A stretch of DNA of 64,000 bases from Gaetbulibacter sp. 4G1 (GCF_002741945.1 NZ_MDVN01000003.1:310001-374000), one strand, 5' to 3'. Shown: positions 1-9,547, counted from the first letter of the stretch. The notes: a model not told the origin generated them from the letters alone. Numbers and translations: made by a program.

Positions 1-437
1 CTATTTTGTCAACTATATTACCAGATTTTGATGTTATAGGTTTTAAATTTGGTATTCCATATACGCACCCTTTAGGGCATAGAGGTTTTACACATTCTAT
101 AATTTTTGCAGTATTATGGGCACTTATTTTAATGTTTACAATAGGTAAAAAAAATAAGCTCATGTGGTTTCTGGTTATTTTTTTATCCACATTGTCTCAT
201 GGTATATTAGATGCTATGACATCTGGTGGCGAAGGTGTTGGGTTTTTAATTCCATTTGATAATAATCGATTTTTCTTTCCTTTTAGAAAAATAATAGTGT
301 CGCCACTTGGAATAAAAAACTTTTTCTCAGAATGGGGTTTGCAAGTCGTTTTTAGTGAAATAAAATATGTGATTCTCCCATGTTTTTTTATATTAGCTGT
401 AAGAATTTTAATTAAAAGGGTAAAGAAAAATTTTTAG
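1..437 (+). CDS. YdjM/DUF457-family membrane metal-dependent hydrolase, 5' partial
   Basis: The reading frame is already open at the left edge, so the true start lies upstream; the TTG at position 6 is only an internal codon. The visible part has the HRGFTHS motif and a later LSHGILDAMTSGG motif, whose His and Asp residues are typical of the YdjM/DUF457 family of inner-membrane proteins annotated as metal-dependent hydrolases. At least three hydrophobic stretches are visible (after HRGFTHS, around the second His motif, and near the C terminus). Substrate and function are unknown for the family in general. The gene is followed by a 77-bp gap before the DUF3857 pair. Confidence 0.8.
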   Translation, partial: ILSTILPDFDVIGFKFGIPYTHPLGHRGFTHSIIFAVLWALILMFTIGKKNKLMWFLVIFLSTLSHGILDAMTSGGEGVGFLIPFDNNRFFFPFRKIIVSPLGIKNFFSEWGLQVVFSEIKYVILPCFFILAVRILIKRVKKNF

Positions 438-514
438 TGAATATGATTTTTCTCATATTAGTATAGATTATATTCCTATAAATTCACCTTTTAATCTTGT
501 TTAAAAAATAAACC

Positions 515-2425
515 ATGATATTAAAGCCAATTGCGAGTATTTTAATGCTATTCGTAACACTAACCATTTTTTCACAAGATAACCTATATTCCAGTTTAAC
601 AATTCCTGAAGATTTAAAAGAAAATGCAAACGCAGTAGTAAGGCTTAATGAAATTGTTGTTTCATTAAAATCTTCTAGCGAAATGTCTGTTAAAGAAAAA
701 AGAATTATAACCGTATTAAATAAACAAGGGAATAGAGCTATTGATGCCTACGTGCATTACGATGAAAATGTAAAAATAAAGGCCCTTGATGTACTTGCCT
801 ATGATGCATTAGGGAATGAAATAAAAAAAATAAAAAAGAATGATTTTAAAGATGTTAGTGCCGTTGATGGCGGTACTTTATACTCAGATTCAAGAGTTAA
901 ATATTTAGAGTATACAGCTATTAATTATCCATATACGATTGAGTTTACTTATGAAACTATTACAAGTAACACAGCTTTTATTCCTTCATTTATGCCAATT
1001 GATGATTATTTTGTTAGTGCAGAAATTAGTTCTTATACAATAAATTACCCTGAGAATATTACTATCAGAAAAAAGGAAAAAAATATTGAAGGGTTAGATG
1101 TTGAACAAGAAATTACTGCTGGAAAGTTTTTTTATAAAGCTAAAAATTTATCTGCATACAAGCCAGAAGAATATAGTCCATCTTTGGATGCATTTGCTCC
1201 AAAAATTTTATTTGCGTCAAAACAATTTACTTTAGAAGGAGTGCATACTGTTGTTGAAAACTGGGACGATTTTGCTAAATGGATGTATCATGATTTAATT
1301 AAAGTTACTCATGATTTACCAGAAGGTACAATTGCAGACATTCAAAATTTGGTTAAAGATGAAAGTAATGATATTAATAAGGCGAAAAAAATTTATCAAT
1401 ATGTTCAAGATAAAGTAAGGTATATAAGTGTGCAAGTTGGTATAGGTGGTTGGAAGCCTTTTAATGCTTCAGAAGTAGATAAGTTGGGATATGGAGACTG
1501 TAAAGCGTTAACAAATTATACAATGGCGCTTTTAAAATCGGTAAATGTTGAATCAAATTATAGCGTGGTATATGCTGGGAGTACTCAAAGAAGCATAGAG
1601 CAAGATTTTACATCAATTCAAGGTAATCATGTTATTCTTTCAATTCCAAATAATGAAGAAATAGTTTGGTTAGAATGTACAAGTCAAAAACTGCCTTTTG
1701 GCTTTATTGGTGATTTTACTGATGATAGAGATGTATTAGTGATTACTCCAGACGGAGGAGAAATTAAGCATACAAAAAAGTATACAACGGAAGAGAATAC
1801 TCAAATTATTAAAGGGAATTATATTGTATCTAATGAAGGAAGTATTGATGTAGAAGTCAAAATTGAATCTAAAGGAATTCAATATGATGATAAATACTGG
1901 TTAGAGTCTGAAACAGAAAGAGATTTGGATGAAGGCTATAAAAAACGTTGGAGGTATATTAATAATGTGGTTATTAATAGGATGAGTATTGAGAATGATA
2001 AAGATAGCATTGTGTTTAACGAAACTATAAATTTTAAAGCTTCAAACTATCCTAAAGTTGTTGCGAATAGAATGCTTTTAACGGTTAATGCATTAAACAG
2101 AAACACCCATATTCCAGACCGATATAGAAACAGAAAATTGCCATTAAAAATAAAGAGAGGATTTAAGGACATTGATGAGGTTGTGATAGCATTACCAAAA
2201 GATTATAAAATAGAATCGTTGCCAAATAAAAAAGTAATTGAAAACAAGTTTGGAAATTATGTAGCAGAGGTAATTGCTAAAGATGAAAATACGCTACTTT
2301 ATAAAAGAGAGTTTATTGTTAACGATGGTGAATTTCCTAAAGAAGATTATGCCGATTTTAGAAAATTTTATAAAGAAGTTTCAAAACAAGATAACGCAAA
2401 AGTAGCACTAATTAAAAAGGAATAA
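515..2425 (+). CDS. DUF3857 / transglutaminase-like exported protein with intact Cys
   Basis: Predicted exported protein of 636 residues with a hydrophobic N-terminal signal ending near FSQ (residues 1-21). A DUF3857 domain fills about residues 45-230 and a transglutaminase-like core about 270-400. The core keeps the GDCKALT motif with the presumed nucleophile Cys329, and a downstream NHVIL segment that could supply the His. A beta-rich C-terminal region follows. It is probably periplasmic or surface-associated. Only 3 bp separate it from a second, homologous gene, so the two are surely co-transcribed. The real substrate is unknown; the family can be protease-like or a cross-linking enzyme. 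Confidence 0.85.
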   Translation: MILKPIASILMLFVTLTIFSQDNLYSSLTIPEDLKENANAVVRLNEIVVSLKSSSEMSVKEKRIITVLNKQGNRAIDAYVHYDENVKIKALDVLAYDALGNEIKKIKKNDFKDVSAVDGGTLYSDSRVKYLEYTAINYPYTIEFTYETITSNTAFIPSFMPIDDYFVSAEISSYTINYPENITIRKKEKNIEGLDVEQEITAGKFFYKAKNLSAYKPEEYSPSLDAFAPKILFASKQFTLEGVHTVVENWDDFAKWMYHDLIKVTHDLPEGTIADIQNLVKDESNDINKAKKIYQYVQDKVRYISVQVGIGGWKPFNASEVDKLGYGDCKALTNYTMALLKSVNVESNYSVVYAGSTQRSIEQDFTSIQGNHVILSIPNNEEIVWLECTSQKLPFGFIGDFTDDRDVLVITPDGGEIKHTKKYTTEENTQIIKGNYIVSNEGSIDVEVKIESKGIQYDDKYWLESETERDLDEGYKKRWRYINNVVINRMSIENDKDSIVFNETINFKASNYPKVVANRMLLTVNALNRNTHIPDRYRNRKLPLKIKRGFKDIDEVVIALPKDYKIESLPNKKVIENKFGNYVAEVIAKDENTLLYKREFIVNDGEFPKEDYADFRKFYKEVSKQDNAKVALIKKE

Positions 2426-2428
2426 TAA

Positions 2429-4450
2429 ATGAAAAATATAATTAACCTATTAGTAGTATTGTTTGTTAGTCAACTAATAATAGCCCAAGACTATAAGTTT
2501 GGTAAGGTCTCAAAAGAAGAACTGCAAGAAAAATTCAACTCTTTAGATTCATCGGCAAGTGCTACTTACTTATATAAGTATAGAAAAACGTTTTATGAAT
2601 ATCAGGAACAAAAAGGGTTCCAATTAATAACTGAAATTCACGAACGCATAAAAATATATAATCAAGAAGGTTTCGATTATGCAACAAAAGCAATAAACCT
2701 TCATAAAAGCGGGTCATATCATGAAACGGTAACTGGTTTAAAAGCTTATACTTATAATTTAGCCGAAGGTAAAATTGAAGACACTAAATTAAAGAAAGAC
2801 GGCATTTTTAAAACAGAAAAATCAAAATATCGTAATGAAACGAAATTTACTATGCCTAACATTAAGGAAGGTTCAGTTTTAGAGTATGAATACAAAATAA
2901 TATCTCCTTTTTATCAAAACGTTGATGAATTTCATTTTCAGTATGCGATTCCAGTAAAAAAACTTGAAGCACAATTTCAAGCCCCAGAATATTATAACTT
3001 TAAAGTGAATGTAAAAGGGTATTTGCGAATAACCCCTAAAGTAGAAAACAAAAGAGATAAGATAGTATTTAGAAATAAAAGTAGATCAGGAGGAACAGGA
3101 TTTGGAAATCCTACATCTAAAACAACATTTAGTTCTTCAACTTTAGAGTTTAATAAAGAGGTATCAACTTATAATTTAGAAAATATTCCTGCTTTAAAAG
3201 AAGAACCTTATGTGAATAATATCAATAATTATAGATCTTCAGTTAAATATGAATTATCATACAAAAAATTACCGCAATCTACTATAGAATATTACTCCAC
3301 TACTTGGGAAGATGTTGTTAAAACTATATATAAAAGCTCTAGTTTTGGTGCAGAATTAAATAAGTCTGGATATTATGAAGACGATATAGATAATCTTATA
3401 AGTTCTACCTCAGATCCTAAAAAAAGAATAGCTTTAATTTTCGATTTTGTAAAATCTAAAGTAAAATGGAACGAATATTATGGCTATCATACAGATGATG
3501 GTGTTAGAAAAGCATACAAAGAACAGGTTGGTAATGTTGCTGAAATTAATTTGATGTTAACATCAATGTTACGTTATGCGGGTTTAAAAGCAAACCCAGT
3601 TTTAGTAAGTACAAGACAAAATGGGATTCCAATATTTCCAACAAGAGAAGGTTATAATTATGTGATTTCTTGTGTTGAACTACCAACCGGGAATGTTTTG
3701 TTAGATGCTACCAATAAATACGGCTCGCCAAATATATTACCATATAGAACTTTAAATTGGGAAGGAAGAATTATTAAAAAAGGAGGAGCATCTAGTCAAA
3801 TTAATTTGTATCCTAATGAAAACTCTAAAAACTCAATTTTAATGATGATTGATTTATCTGAAGAAGGCGATATTGAAGGGAATTACAGAAGTGTAAAAAC
3901 AAATCATTCTGCTTTATCGTACAGAAACAGGTACAATAACTCTGATAAAGATGACTTTTTAGAGAAGTTAGAAAATAAGTATGGTGGTCTAGAGGTGTCC
4001 GACTTTAAAGTAACAAATACTACTAATCTATCTAAACCAATAATGGAATCGTATAAATTTGCAAAAGAAAGTCAAGCAGATATTATAGGAGATAAAATAT
4101 ATTTTTCACCGTTATTTTTTTTATGTACAAAAGAGAATCCTTTTAAACTAGAAAAAAGGGAGTTTCCTGTAGATTTTGGTTACCCATCATCAAGTACATA
4201 TAGAATTACAATTAATTTACCAGATGGCTATAAAGTAGAATCTTTACCGGAAGCTTCGGCTTTAGTTTTACCAGAAAATTTGGGGTCGTTTAAATATATT
4301 TTATCCCAAAATCAATCAACAATACAGTTGTTAATTGATACTAAAATGAATACTTCAATTGTATCACCTTTGTATTATGAAACTTTAAAATCGTATTTTA
4401 AGCAATTCATAGAAAAAGAAAATGAACAAATAGTTTTAACCAAAATATAA
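2429..4450 (+). CDS. DUF3857 protein with degenerate transglutaminase-like core
   Basis: Exported protein of 673 residues, signal peptide ending near IAQ (residue 20), with the same DUF3857 plus transglutaminase-like layout as its upstream neighbour. Aligned by eye, the GDC motif of the neighbour reads GNV here (Val370 in place of the catalytic Cys), followed by AEINLMLTSMLRYAG. It is therefore unlikely to be an active cysteine enzyme and may act as a binding or scaffold partner. Its stop overlaps the next start by one base (TAATG), coupling it to the mazG-like gene. Function is not established. Confidence 0.85.
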   Translation: MKNIINLLVVLFVSQLIIAQDYKFGKVSKEELQEKFNSLDSSASATYLYKYRKTFYEYQEQKGFQLITEIHERIKIYNQEGFDYATKAINLHKSGSYHETVTGLKAYTYNLAEGKIEDTKLKKDGIFKTEKSKYRNETKFTMPNIKEGSVLEYEYKIISPFYQNVDEFHFQYAIPVKKLEAQFQAPEYYNFKVNVKGYLRITPKVENKRDKIVFRNKSRSGGTGFGNPTSKTTFSSSTLEFNKEVSTYNLENIPALKEEPYVNNINNYRSSVKYELSYKKLPQSTIEYYSTTWEDVVKTIYKSSSFGAELNKSGYYEDDIDNLISSTSDPKKRIALIFDFVKSKVKWNEYYGYHTDDGVRKAYKEQVGNVAEINLMLTSMLRYAGLKANPVLVSTRQNGIPIFPTREGYNYVISCVELPTGNVLLDATNKYGSPNILPYRTLNWEGRIIKKGGASSQINLYPNENSKNSILMMIDLSEEGDIEGNYRSVKTNHSALSYRNRYNNSDKDDFLEKLENKYGGLEVSDFKVTNTTNLSKPIMESYKFAKESQADIIGDKIYFSPLFFLCTKENPFKLEKREFPVDFGYPSSSTYRITINLPDGYKVESLPEASALVLPENLGSFKYILSQNQSTIQLLIDTKMNTSIVSPLYYETLKSYFKQFIEKENEQIVLTKI

Positions 4451-4776
4451 TGGGTATTAAAAACGCACAAAAAATAGTAGACGATTGGATTAACCAGCAC
4501 GGTGTACGTTATTTTAACGAGCTTACTAATATGGCGCAACTTACTGAAGAAGTTGGTGAGGTGGCACGTATTATAGCACGCCGTTATGGAGAGCAAAGCG
4601 AAAAAGAAAGCGATAAAAACAAAGACTTAGGAGAAGAATTAGCAGATGTATTATTTGTAGTTTTATGCTTAGCTAATCAAACTGGAGTAGATTTACAAAA
4701 AGCATTTGATAAAAGAATGGATAAGAAAGCAAAACGTGATCACGATAGACACCATAATAACGAAAAATTAAAGTAA
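4450..4776 (+). CDS. MazG-like nucleotide pyrophosphohydrolase
   Basis: A 108-residue all-alpha protein of the MazG/dUTPase-like superfamily. The EEVGE motif (residues 33-37) and the downstream GEELAD motif (61-66) supply the acidic residues that bind Mg2+ in this fold. Such enzymes hydrolyse NTPs to NMP and pyrophosphate, often removing non-canonical nucleotides. This is a single-domain short form, unlike the two-domain E. coli MazG, so the exact substrate is open. It is translationally coupled to the preceding DUF3857 gene (one-base overlap) and lies 35 bp upstream of aroA. Confidence 0.85.
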   Translation: MGIKNAQKIVDDWINQHGVRYFNELTNMAQLTEEVGEVARIIARRYGEQSEKESDKNKDLGEELADVLFVVLCLANQTGVDLQKAFDKRMDKKAKRDHDRHHNNEKLK

Positions 4777-4811
4777 ATTTGCATCTTCTTTAAATTAGAA
4801 TTTATTCGAAT

Positions 4812-6035
4812 ATGTACATTACTCTTCAAAAATCTAAAACAGCTAAACAATCATCAATTCAAATTACAGGTTCTAAAAGCGAATCTAATAGGTTGTTGTT
4901 GCTAAAAGCATTATATCCTGAGATAAGTTTAGATAATGTTTCAAATTCTGATGACAGTCAACTTATGGCAAAAGCTTTGGCTTCTTCTTCCAATATTGTT
5001 GACATTAATCATGCAGGAACAGCAATGCGATTCTTAACCGCTTTTTTTGCAGTACTAGAGGGTAGAGAAGTTGTATTAACAGGCTCTAAAAGAATGAAAG
5101 AGCGACCAATTAAAATTTTGGTTAACGCCTTACAAGATTTAGGAGCAGATATTAGCTATGTTGAAAATGAAGGTTTTCCACCAATAAAAATAAAAGGCAA
5201 AAAGCTAATTAAAAATAAAGTATCACTAAAAGCAAATGTTAGCAGTCAGTATATATCTGCATTATTACTTATAGCTTCAAAGCTTGAAAATGGATTAGAA
5301 TTAACGCTTGAAGGAGAAGTTACTTCTATCCCATATATAAAAATGACTTTGAGCTTACTAGATGAAATAGGTGTAGAGTCATCTTTTATAAACAACACAA
5401 TTACAGTAAAACCCAATACAAAAACCCAAAAACCTAAGACGTTAACCGTAGAATCAGATTGGTCTTCAGCATCCTATTATTTTAGTATTGTGGCATTAAG
5501 CGATGTAGGTACAGAAATCACATTATCATCTTATAAAGAGAATTCGCTTCAAGGAGATTCAGCATTAATTGATATTTATAAAGCGTTTGGGGTTGAAACA
5601 GTTTCTTATAAAAATACAATCACCTTAAAAAAGTTTTCAGAAAATAGAGAACCAAAAAGTTTCAATTTAGTTAATGCTCCAGATATTGCTCAAACCATTG
5701 CAGTAACTTGTTTTGCTTTAGGAATCGCTTGCGATTTAACAGGGTTGCATACCTTGAAAATAAAAGAAACAGATAGACTAGTAGCATTAAAAGTAGAGAT
5801 TGAAAAATTAGGCGGTAAAGTAGATATAACAAACGATTCGTTGTATTTGCACCCATCAAGTTCTATTAAAGAAATGGTTTCAATTGCAACATATCACGAC
5901 CATAGAATGGCTATGGCTTTTGCGCCCTTAGCTTTAAAAACAACAATTATTATAGAAGATGCTATGGTAGTTTCTAAATCTTATCCTACGTTTTGGGACG
6001 ATTTAAAATCTGTAGGATTTAAAATAACTCAATAA
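4812..6035 (+). CDS. aroA: 3-phosphoshikimate 1-carboxyvinyltransferase (EPSP synthase)
   Basis: Sixth step of the shikimate pathway: joins shikimate-3-phosphate and phosphoenolpyruvate to give EPSP in the cytoplasm. Motifs seen: SKSESNR near the N terminus (21-27), GTAMRF (69-74, in place of the usual NAGTAMRP), KETDR (318-322) and HDHRMAMAF (362-370). At 407 residues it is slightly shorter than the roughly 427 of E. coli. The GTAMRF rather than GTAMRP sequence is a divergence in the PEP-binding loop. A TAAATTTG box overlaps the stop codon of the preceding gene (4774-4781), so aroA may also have its own promoter. Confidence 0.95.
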   Translation: MYITLQKSKTAKQSSIQITGSKSESNRLLLLKALYPEISLDNVSNSDDSQLMAKALASSSNIVDINHAGTAMRFLTAFFAVLEGREVVLTGSKRMKERPIKILVNALQDLGADISYVENEGFPPIKIKGKKLIKNKVSLKANVSSQYISALLLIASKLENGLELTLEGEVTSIPYIKMTLSLLDEIGVESSFINNTITVKPNTKTQKPKTLTVESDWSSASYYFSIVALSDVGTEITLSSYKENSLQGDSALIDIYKAFGVETVSYKNTITLKKFSENREPKSFNLVNAPDIAQTIAVTCFALGIACDLTGLHTLKIKETDRLVALKVEIEKLGGKVDITNDSLYLHPSSSIKEMVSIATYHDHRMAMAFAPLALKTTIIIEDAMVVSKSYPTFWDDLKSVGFKITQ

Positions 6036-6050
6036 TAATTAGCTATTTAC

Positions 6051-6082
6051 TTGACAACCCCTATTTGCAGATTGTATATTTG
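6051..6082 (+). promoter_or_regulatory. Bacteroidota-type promoter of queA
   Basis: TTG at 6051-6053 and TATATTTG at 6075-6082, separated by 21 bp, match the TTG (-33) / TAnnTTTG (-7) pattern of the main Bacteroidota sigma factor. The queA start codon lies 35 bp further on. Confidence 0.6.
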
Positions 6083-6117
6083 CAACTTTCCAAAAAATAA
6101 TAATAAAAATAATTTAG

Positions 6118-7167
6118 ATGAAATTATCACATTTTGGCTTCGAATTACCAGAAGAGTTATTAGCAGAATATCCAGCAGAAAATAGAGATGAGTCTCGTTT
6201 AATGGTTTTAAACAGAAAAGAACAAACCATTGAACATAAAATGTTTAAAGATATAATTGACTATTTTGATGAAGAAGATGTATTAGTACTTAACAATACT
6301 AAAGTTTTTCCTGCGAGATTATACGGGAATAAAGAAAAAACTGGAGCTAGAATAGAAGTATTTTTATTAAGAGAATTAAACGAAGAGCAACGCCTTTGGG
6401 ATGTTTTAGTAGACCCTGCAAGAAAAATTAGAATTGGTAACAAACTATATTTTGGTGACGATGATACTTTGGTTGCAGAAGTTATAGATAATACTACTTC
6501 AAGAGGGCGTACGTTACGCTTTTTGTATGATGGATCGTATAATGAGTTCCGCAGAAAATTAACAGAACTTGGAGAAACACCATTACCTAAGTATATTAAA
6601 AGAGATGTTGAGCCAGAAGATGAAAATCGTTATCAAACTATTTTTGCAAAAAATGAAGGCGCTGTAGCAGCACCAACAGCAGGGTTACACTTTTCAAGAC
6701 ACTTATTAAAACGTTTAGAAATTAAAGGTGTCGATTTTGCAGAGGTAACACTTCATGTAGGTTTAGGAACCTTTAATCCAGTTGAGGTAGAAGATCTTTC
6801 TAAGCACAAAATGGATAGCGAAGAATTAAGTATTAATGAAAAAGCTGTAAACATTGTTAATACAGCAAAAAATAACAAAAAGCGTGTTTGTGCTGTAGGT
6901 ACAACTGCAATGAGAGCTATTGAAAGTGCAGTATCATCAAACGGAGAATTAAATGAATTCGAGGGTTGGACTAATAAATTTATATTTCCACCATACGATT
7001 TTAGCATTGCTAATTGCATGATTACTAATTTTCACACGCCAAAATCTACACTGTTAATGATGGTTTCTGCATTTGCAGGCCACGATTTTATAAAACGAGC
7101 TTACGAAGAAGCTGTAAAAGAAAAATACAAGTTTTATAGTTATGGTGATGCCATGTTAATCATTTAA
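6118..7167 (+). CDS. queA: S-adenosylmethionine:tRNA ribosyltransferase-isomerase
   Basis: Penultimate enzyme of queuosine synthesis: transfers the ribosyl part of SAM to 7-aminomethyl-deazaguanine at tRNA position 34, giving epoxyqueuosine. Full length at 349 residues and recognisable throughout: the N-terminal [21 protein letters not shown] block, then [38 protein letters not shown] and the C-terminal [20 protein letters not shown]. It has its own promoter and a strong intrinsic terminator, so it is probably a single-gene transcript. No other queuosine gene is in the window. Confidence 0.97.
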   Translation: MKLSHFGFELPEELLAEYPAENRDESRLMVLNRKEQTIEHKMFKDIIDYFDEEDVLVLNNTKVFPARLYGNKEKTGARIEVFLLRELNEEQRLWDVLVDPARKIRIGNKLYFGDDDTLVAEVIDNTTSRGRTLRFLYDGSYNEFRRKLTELGETPLPKYIKRDVEPEDENRYQTIFAKNEGAVAAPTAGLHFSRHLLKRLEIKGVDFAEVTLHVGLGTFNPVEVEDLSKHKMDSEELSINEKAVNIVNTAKNNKKRVCAVGTTAMRAIESAVSSNGELNEFEGWTNKFIFPPYDFSIANCMITNFHTPKSTLLMMVSAFAGHDFIKRAYEEAVKEKYKFYSYGDAMLII

Positions 7168-7180
7168 TTTAAAAAGTATA

Positions 7181-7208
7181 AAAGCCTCTTTTTTAAGAGG
7201 CTTTTTTA
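7181..7208 (+). terminator. Intrinsic terminator of queA
   Basis: Perfect 10-bp stem (AAAGCCTCTT at 7181-7190 with AAGAGGCTTT at 7195-7204), TTTT loop, followed by a run of T. It begins 13 bp after the queA stop. Confidence 0.85.
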
Positions 7209-7210
7209 TT

Positions 7211-7300
7211 GGGCATTCCCCAAATGGGTCGGGCTTTCGCTACTCGCTTCCCGATAGAAAAACTGGGAGAGCTTAAACAGACCGCTCAATCCCTAATGCA
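7211..7300 (+). repeat. Intergenic repeat family R1, copy 1
   Basis: About 90 bp between the queA terminator and rlmN. It carries GGGTCGGGCTTT (7226-7237) and ends CAATCCCTAATGC (7287-7299); the ends GCATT (7213-7217) and AATGC (7295-7299) are complementary. The same blocks recur, inverted, at 24084-24166 and more loosely at 25484-25573. GC content is clearly higher than the surrounding spacer. No open frame is seen in it. Confidence 0.7.
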
Positions 7301-7359
7301 AAATTTTAACACCAATTAAAAATCGTTAATAGTAATTCGTCAATCGAAATTCCTTTCAC

Positions 7360-7367
7360 TATTTTTG
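7360..7367 (+). promoter_or_regulatory. TATTTTTG -7 box before rlmN
   Basis: TATTTTTG matches TAnnTTTG and lies only 7 bp before the rlmN ATG, which would give a leaderless or nearly leaderless mRNA. No good -33 TTG is visible at the right spacing. Confidence 0.4.
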
Positions 7368-7374
7368 CAATCAA

Positions 7375-8415
7375 ATGGAAATCAAGAAAAAAGACATACG
7401 CGCTTTAACCAAAGAGCAATTAAGAGAATTCTTTGTCAATCAAGGGGATAAGGCTTTTAGAGGCAATCAGGTTTACGAATGGTTATGGCAAAAATCGGCA
7501 CACAATTTTGAGGATATGACTAATGTTTCAAAAGAAACACGTCAAATGCTCGAAGCTAATTTTGTAATAAACCACATAAAGGTTGATACCATGCAACGCA
7601 GTAACGATGGCACAGTAAAAAATGCTGTGCGATTACATGATGGTTTAATAGTAGAGTCGGTGTTAATTCCAACCGCAACTCGAACAACAGCTTGTGTGTC
7701 AAGTCAAGTTGGCTGTAGTTTAGATTGTAAGTTTTGTGCAACAGCACGTTTAAAACGCATGCGTAATTTAAATCCAGATGAAATTTACGATCAAGTAGTT
7801 GCTATCGATAAAGAAAGCAGATTATATCATAACCGCCCGTTAAGTAATATTGTTTTTATGGGAATGGGAGAACCACTCATGAATTATAATAACGTTATTA
7901 AAGCCATCGATAAAATAACATCGCCTGAAGGTTTAGGGATGTCTCCAAAACGTATAACGGTTTCAACATCTGGTGTACCAAAAATGATTAAAAAAATGGC
8001 AGATGATGAAGTTAAATTTAATTTAGCAGTATCGTTACATTCGGCCATTGATGAAGTTCGAACTACCATTATGCCTTTTAATGAAACCTTTCCTTTAAAA
8101 GATTTAAAAGAATCTCTTGAATATTGGTATTTAAAAACCAATAGAAAGATAAGTTACGAATATGTAGTTTGGAAAGGAATAAATGATACCCAAAAAGATA
8201 TTGATGCTTTTGTTAAGTTTTGTAAATATGTACCTTGTAAAGTTAATATTATAGAATATAACCCCATTGATGATGGTGATTTTCAGCAAGCTAGTAATCT
8301 GGCTTTAGAAAATTATATCAATACCTTAGAGAAAAATAGAATAGTGGTTAATGTACGTCGAAGCAGAGGGAAAGATATTGATGCTGCTTGCGGACAATTA
8401 GCAAATAAATCTTAG
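7375..8415 (+). CDS. rlmN: Dual-specificity 23S rRNA/tRNA adenine-C2 methyltransferase
   Basis: Radical-SAM enzyme that methylates C2 of A2503 in 23S rRNA and A37 of some tRNAs. The iron-sulfur cluster motif CxxxCxxC is Cys114, Cys118, Cys121 (CSLDCKFC). The second essential cysteine, which carries the methyl group, is Cys339 in ACGQLA. GMGEPLMN and the SLHSAID block are also typical. At 346 residues the length fits the family. The gene is monocistronic or co-transcribed with the polyprenyl synthase 46 bp downstream. Confidence 0.97.
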   Translation: MEIKKKDIRALTKEQLREFFVNQGDKAFRGNQVYEWLWQKSAHNFEDMTNVSKETRQMLEANFVINHIKVDTMQRSNDGTVKNAVRLHDGLIVESVLIPTATRTTACVSSQVGCSLDCKFCATARLKRMRNLNPDEIYDQVVAIDKESRLYHNRPLSNIVFMGMGEPLMNYNNVIKAIDKITSPEGLGMSPKRITVSTSGVPKMIKKMADDEVKFNLAVSLHSAIDEVRTTIMPFNETFPLKDLKESLEYWYLKTNRKISYEYVVWKGINDTQKDIDAFVKFCKYVPCKVNIIEYNPIDDGDFQQASNLALENYINTLEKNRIVVNVRRSRGKDIDAACGQLANKS

Positions 8416-8434
8416 AATATAATTTACTAAAACT

Positions 8435-8442
8435 TATATTTG
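8435..8442 (+). promoter_or_regulatory. TATATTTG -7 box before the polyprenyl synthase gene
   Basis: TATATTTG in the short rlmN-polyprenyl synthase spacer matches TAnnTTTG. A -33 TTG is not evident, so the call rests on one box. Confidence 0.3.
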
Positions 8443-8461
8443 ATACTTCTTAATTTATAGT

Positions 8462-9439
8462 TTGAAAATAGTAGAACAAATAAAGCAACCAATAGCCTAT
8501 GAGATGGATCTTTTCGAGCAAAAGTTCCAGCTGTCAATGTCTAGTAAAGTAGCTTTGTTAAACAGAATTACGCACTATATAGTAAACCGAAAAGGGAAAC
8601 AAATGCGACCAATGTTTGTGTTTTTGGTAGCTAAAATGGTGTCGAATGGAGAAGTAAGCGAACGTACATACAGAGGAGCCTCTGTTATTGAGCTAATTCA
8701 TACAGCTACTTTGGTGCATGATGATGTAGTTGACGATAGTAATCGTCGTCGAGGTTTCTTTTCAATAAATGCACTTTGGAAAAATAAAATAGCCGTTTTA
8801 ATAGGTGATTATTTATTGTCGAAAGGATTATTACTTTCTATTGATAATAACGATTTTGATTTACTTAAAATCATATCGATTGCTGTACGCGAAATGAGCG
8901 AAGGCGAGCTATTACAGATTGAAAAAGCTCGAAAATTAGATATTACAGAAGCCATTTATTACGAGATAATCCGTCAAAAAACAGCAACACTTATTGCTGC
9001 CTGTTGTAGTTTGGGTGCAGCATCCGTTAAGCCAGAATCTCAAGACGTAGAAAAGATGCGAAAGTTTGGAGGGCTTATTGGCATGGCATTTCAAATTAAA
9101 GATGATTTGTTTGATTATGGCGACACGCAAATTGGTAAGCCAACAGGCATTGATATTAAGGAACAAAAAATGACTTTGCCTTTAATTTATGTATTAAATC
9201 AAGCTAATAAAAAAGACAAACGCTGGTTGATTAACTCTATTAAGAACCATAATAAAGATACCAAACGAGTAAAAGAAGTTATTGCTTTTGTAAAAGCAAA
9301 CGGAGGTTTAGAGTATGCTATTAGTAAGATGAAAGCATTTCAAACAGAAGCTTTACAATTGTTAGAAACTTACCCAGATTCAGAGTATAAAAATTCACTA
9401 AAACTTATGGTGAATTATGTTATTGAAAGGAAGAAATAA
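8462..9439 (+). CDS. Long-chain polyprenyl diphosphate synthase
   Basis: Trans-prenyltransferase that extends allylic diphosphates with isopentenyl diphosphate; in this phylum the product is most likely the side chain of menaquinone. The first aspartate-rich motif is DDVVDD (87-92), the second KDDLFD (213-218), and the chain-length region precedes the first. At 325 residues it matches IspB/octaprenyl synthase types; exact chain length cannot be read from sequence. The start is a TTG at 8462, chosen because the frame opens there with MKIVEQIKQPI and no ATG lies near. A flavobacterial-type repeat follows. Confidence 0.9.
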   Translation: MKIVEQIKQPIAYEMDLFEQKFQLSMSSKVALLNRITHYIVNRKGKQMRPMFVFLVAKMVSNGEVSERTYRGASVIELIHTATLVHDDVVDDSNRRRGFFSINALWKNKIAVLIGDYLLSKGLLLSIDNNDFDLLKIISIAVREMSEGELLQIEKARKLDITEAIYYEIIRQKTATLIAACCSLGAASVKPESQDVEKMRKFGGLIGMAFQIKDDLFDYGDTQIGKPTGIDIKEQKMTLPLIYVLNQANKKDKRWLINSIKNHNKDTKRVKEVIAFVKANGGLEYAISKMKAFQTEALQLLETYPDSEYKNSLKLMVNYVIERKK

Positions 9440-9525
9440 TTTAATTTTTTCAAAGGTTCGTTTAACGGTCTCGGCTATGAGTAGTTGCGTGGTTTAGCAC
9501 TTAACTTTGCAAGTACGCACCAAAC

Positions 9526-9547
9526 TGAAAATCCACGAGGATTTTCA
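9526..9547. repeat. Perfect hairpin inside intergenic repeat R2
   Basis: TGAAAATCC (9526-9534) and GGATTTTCA (9539-9547) form a perfect 9-bp stem with an ACGA loop. It lies within a roughly 120-bp, comparatively GC-rich segment (about 9463-9590) that also contains a 14-bp perfect palindrome, TAAGTAATTACTTA (9562-9575). The segment looks like an intergenic repeat of a type common in flavobacterial genomes, though only this copy is in the window. It has no T-run, so a terminator is unlikely. Confidence 0.6.

Noticed and set aside
4375-4596. Antisense and overlapping open frames within genes, for example 4375-4596, 14748-14996, 38827-39102 and 57208-57498
   Set aside because: They lie wholly or mostly inside strongly supported genes, show no domain, signal peptide or ribosome site, and are explained as shadows in A/T-rich code.
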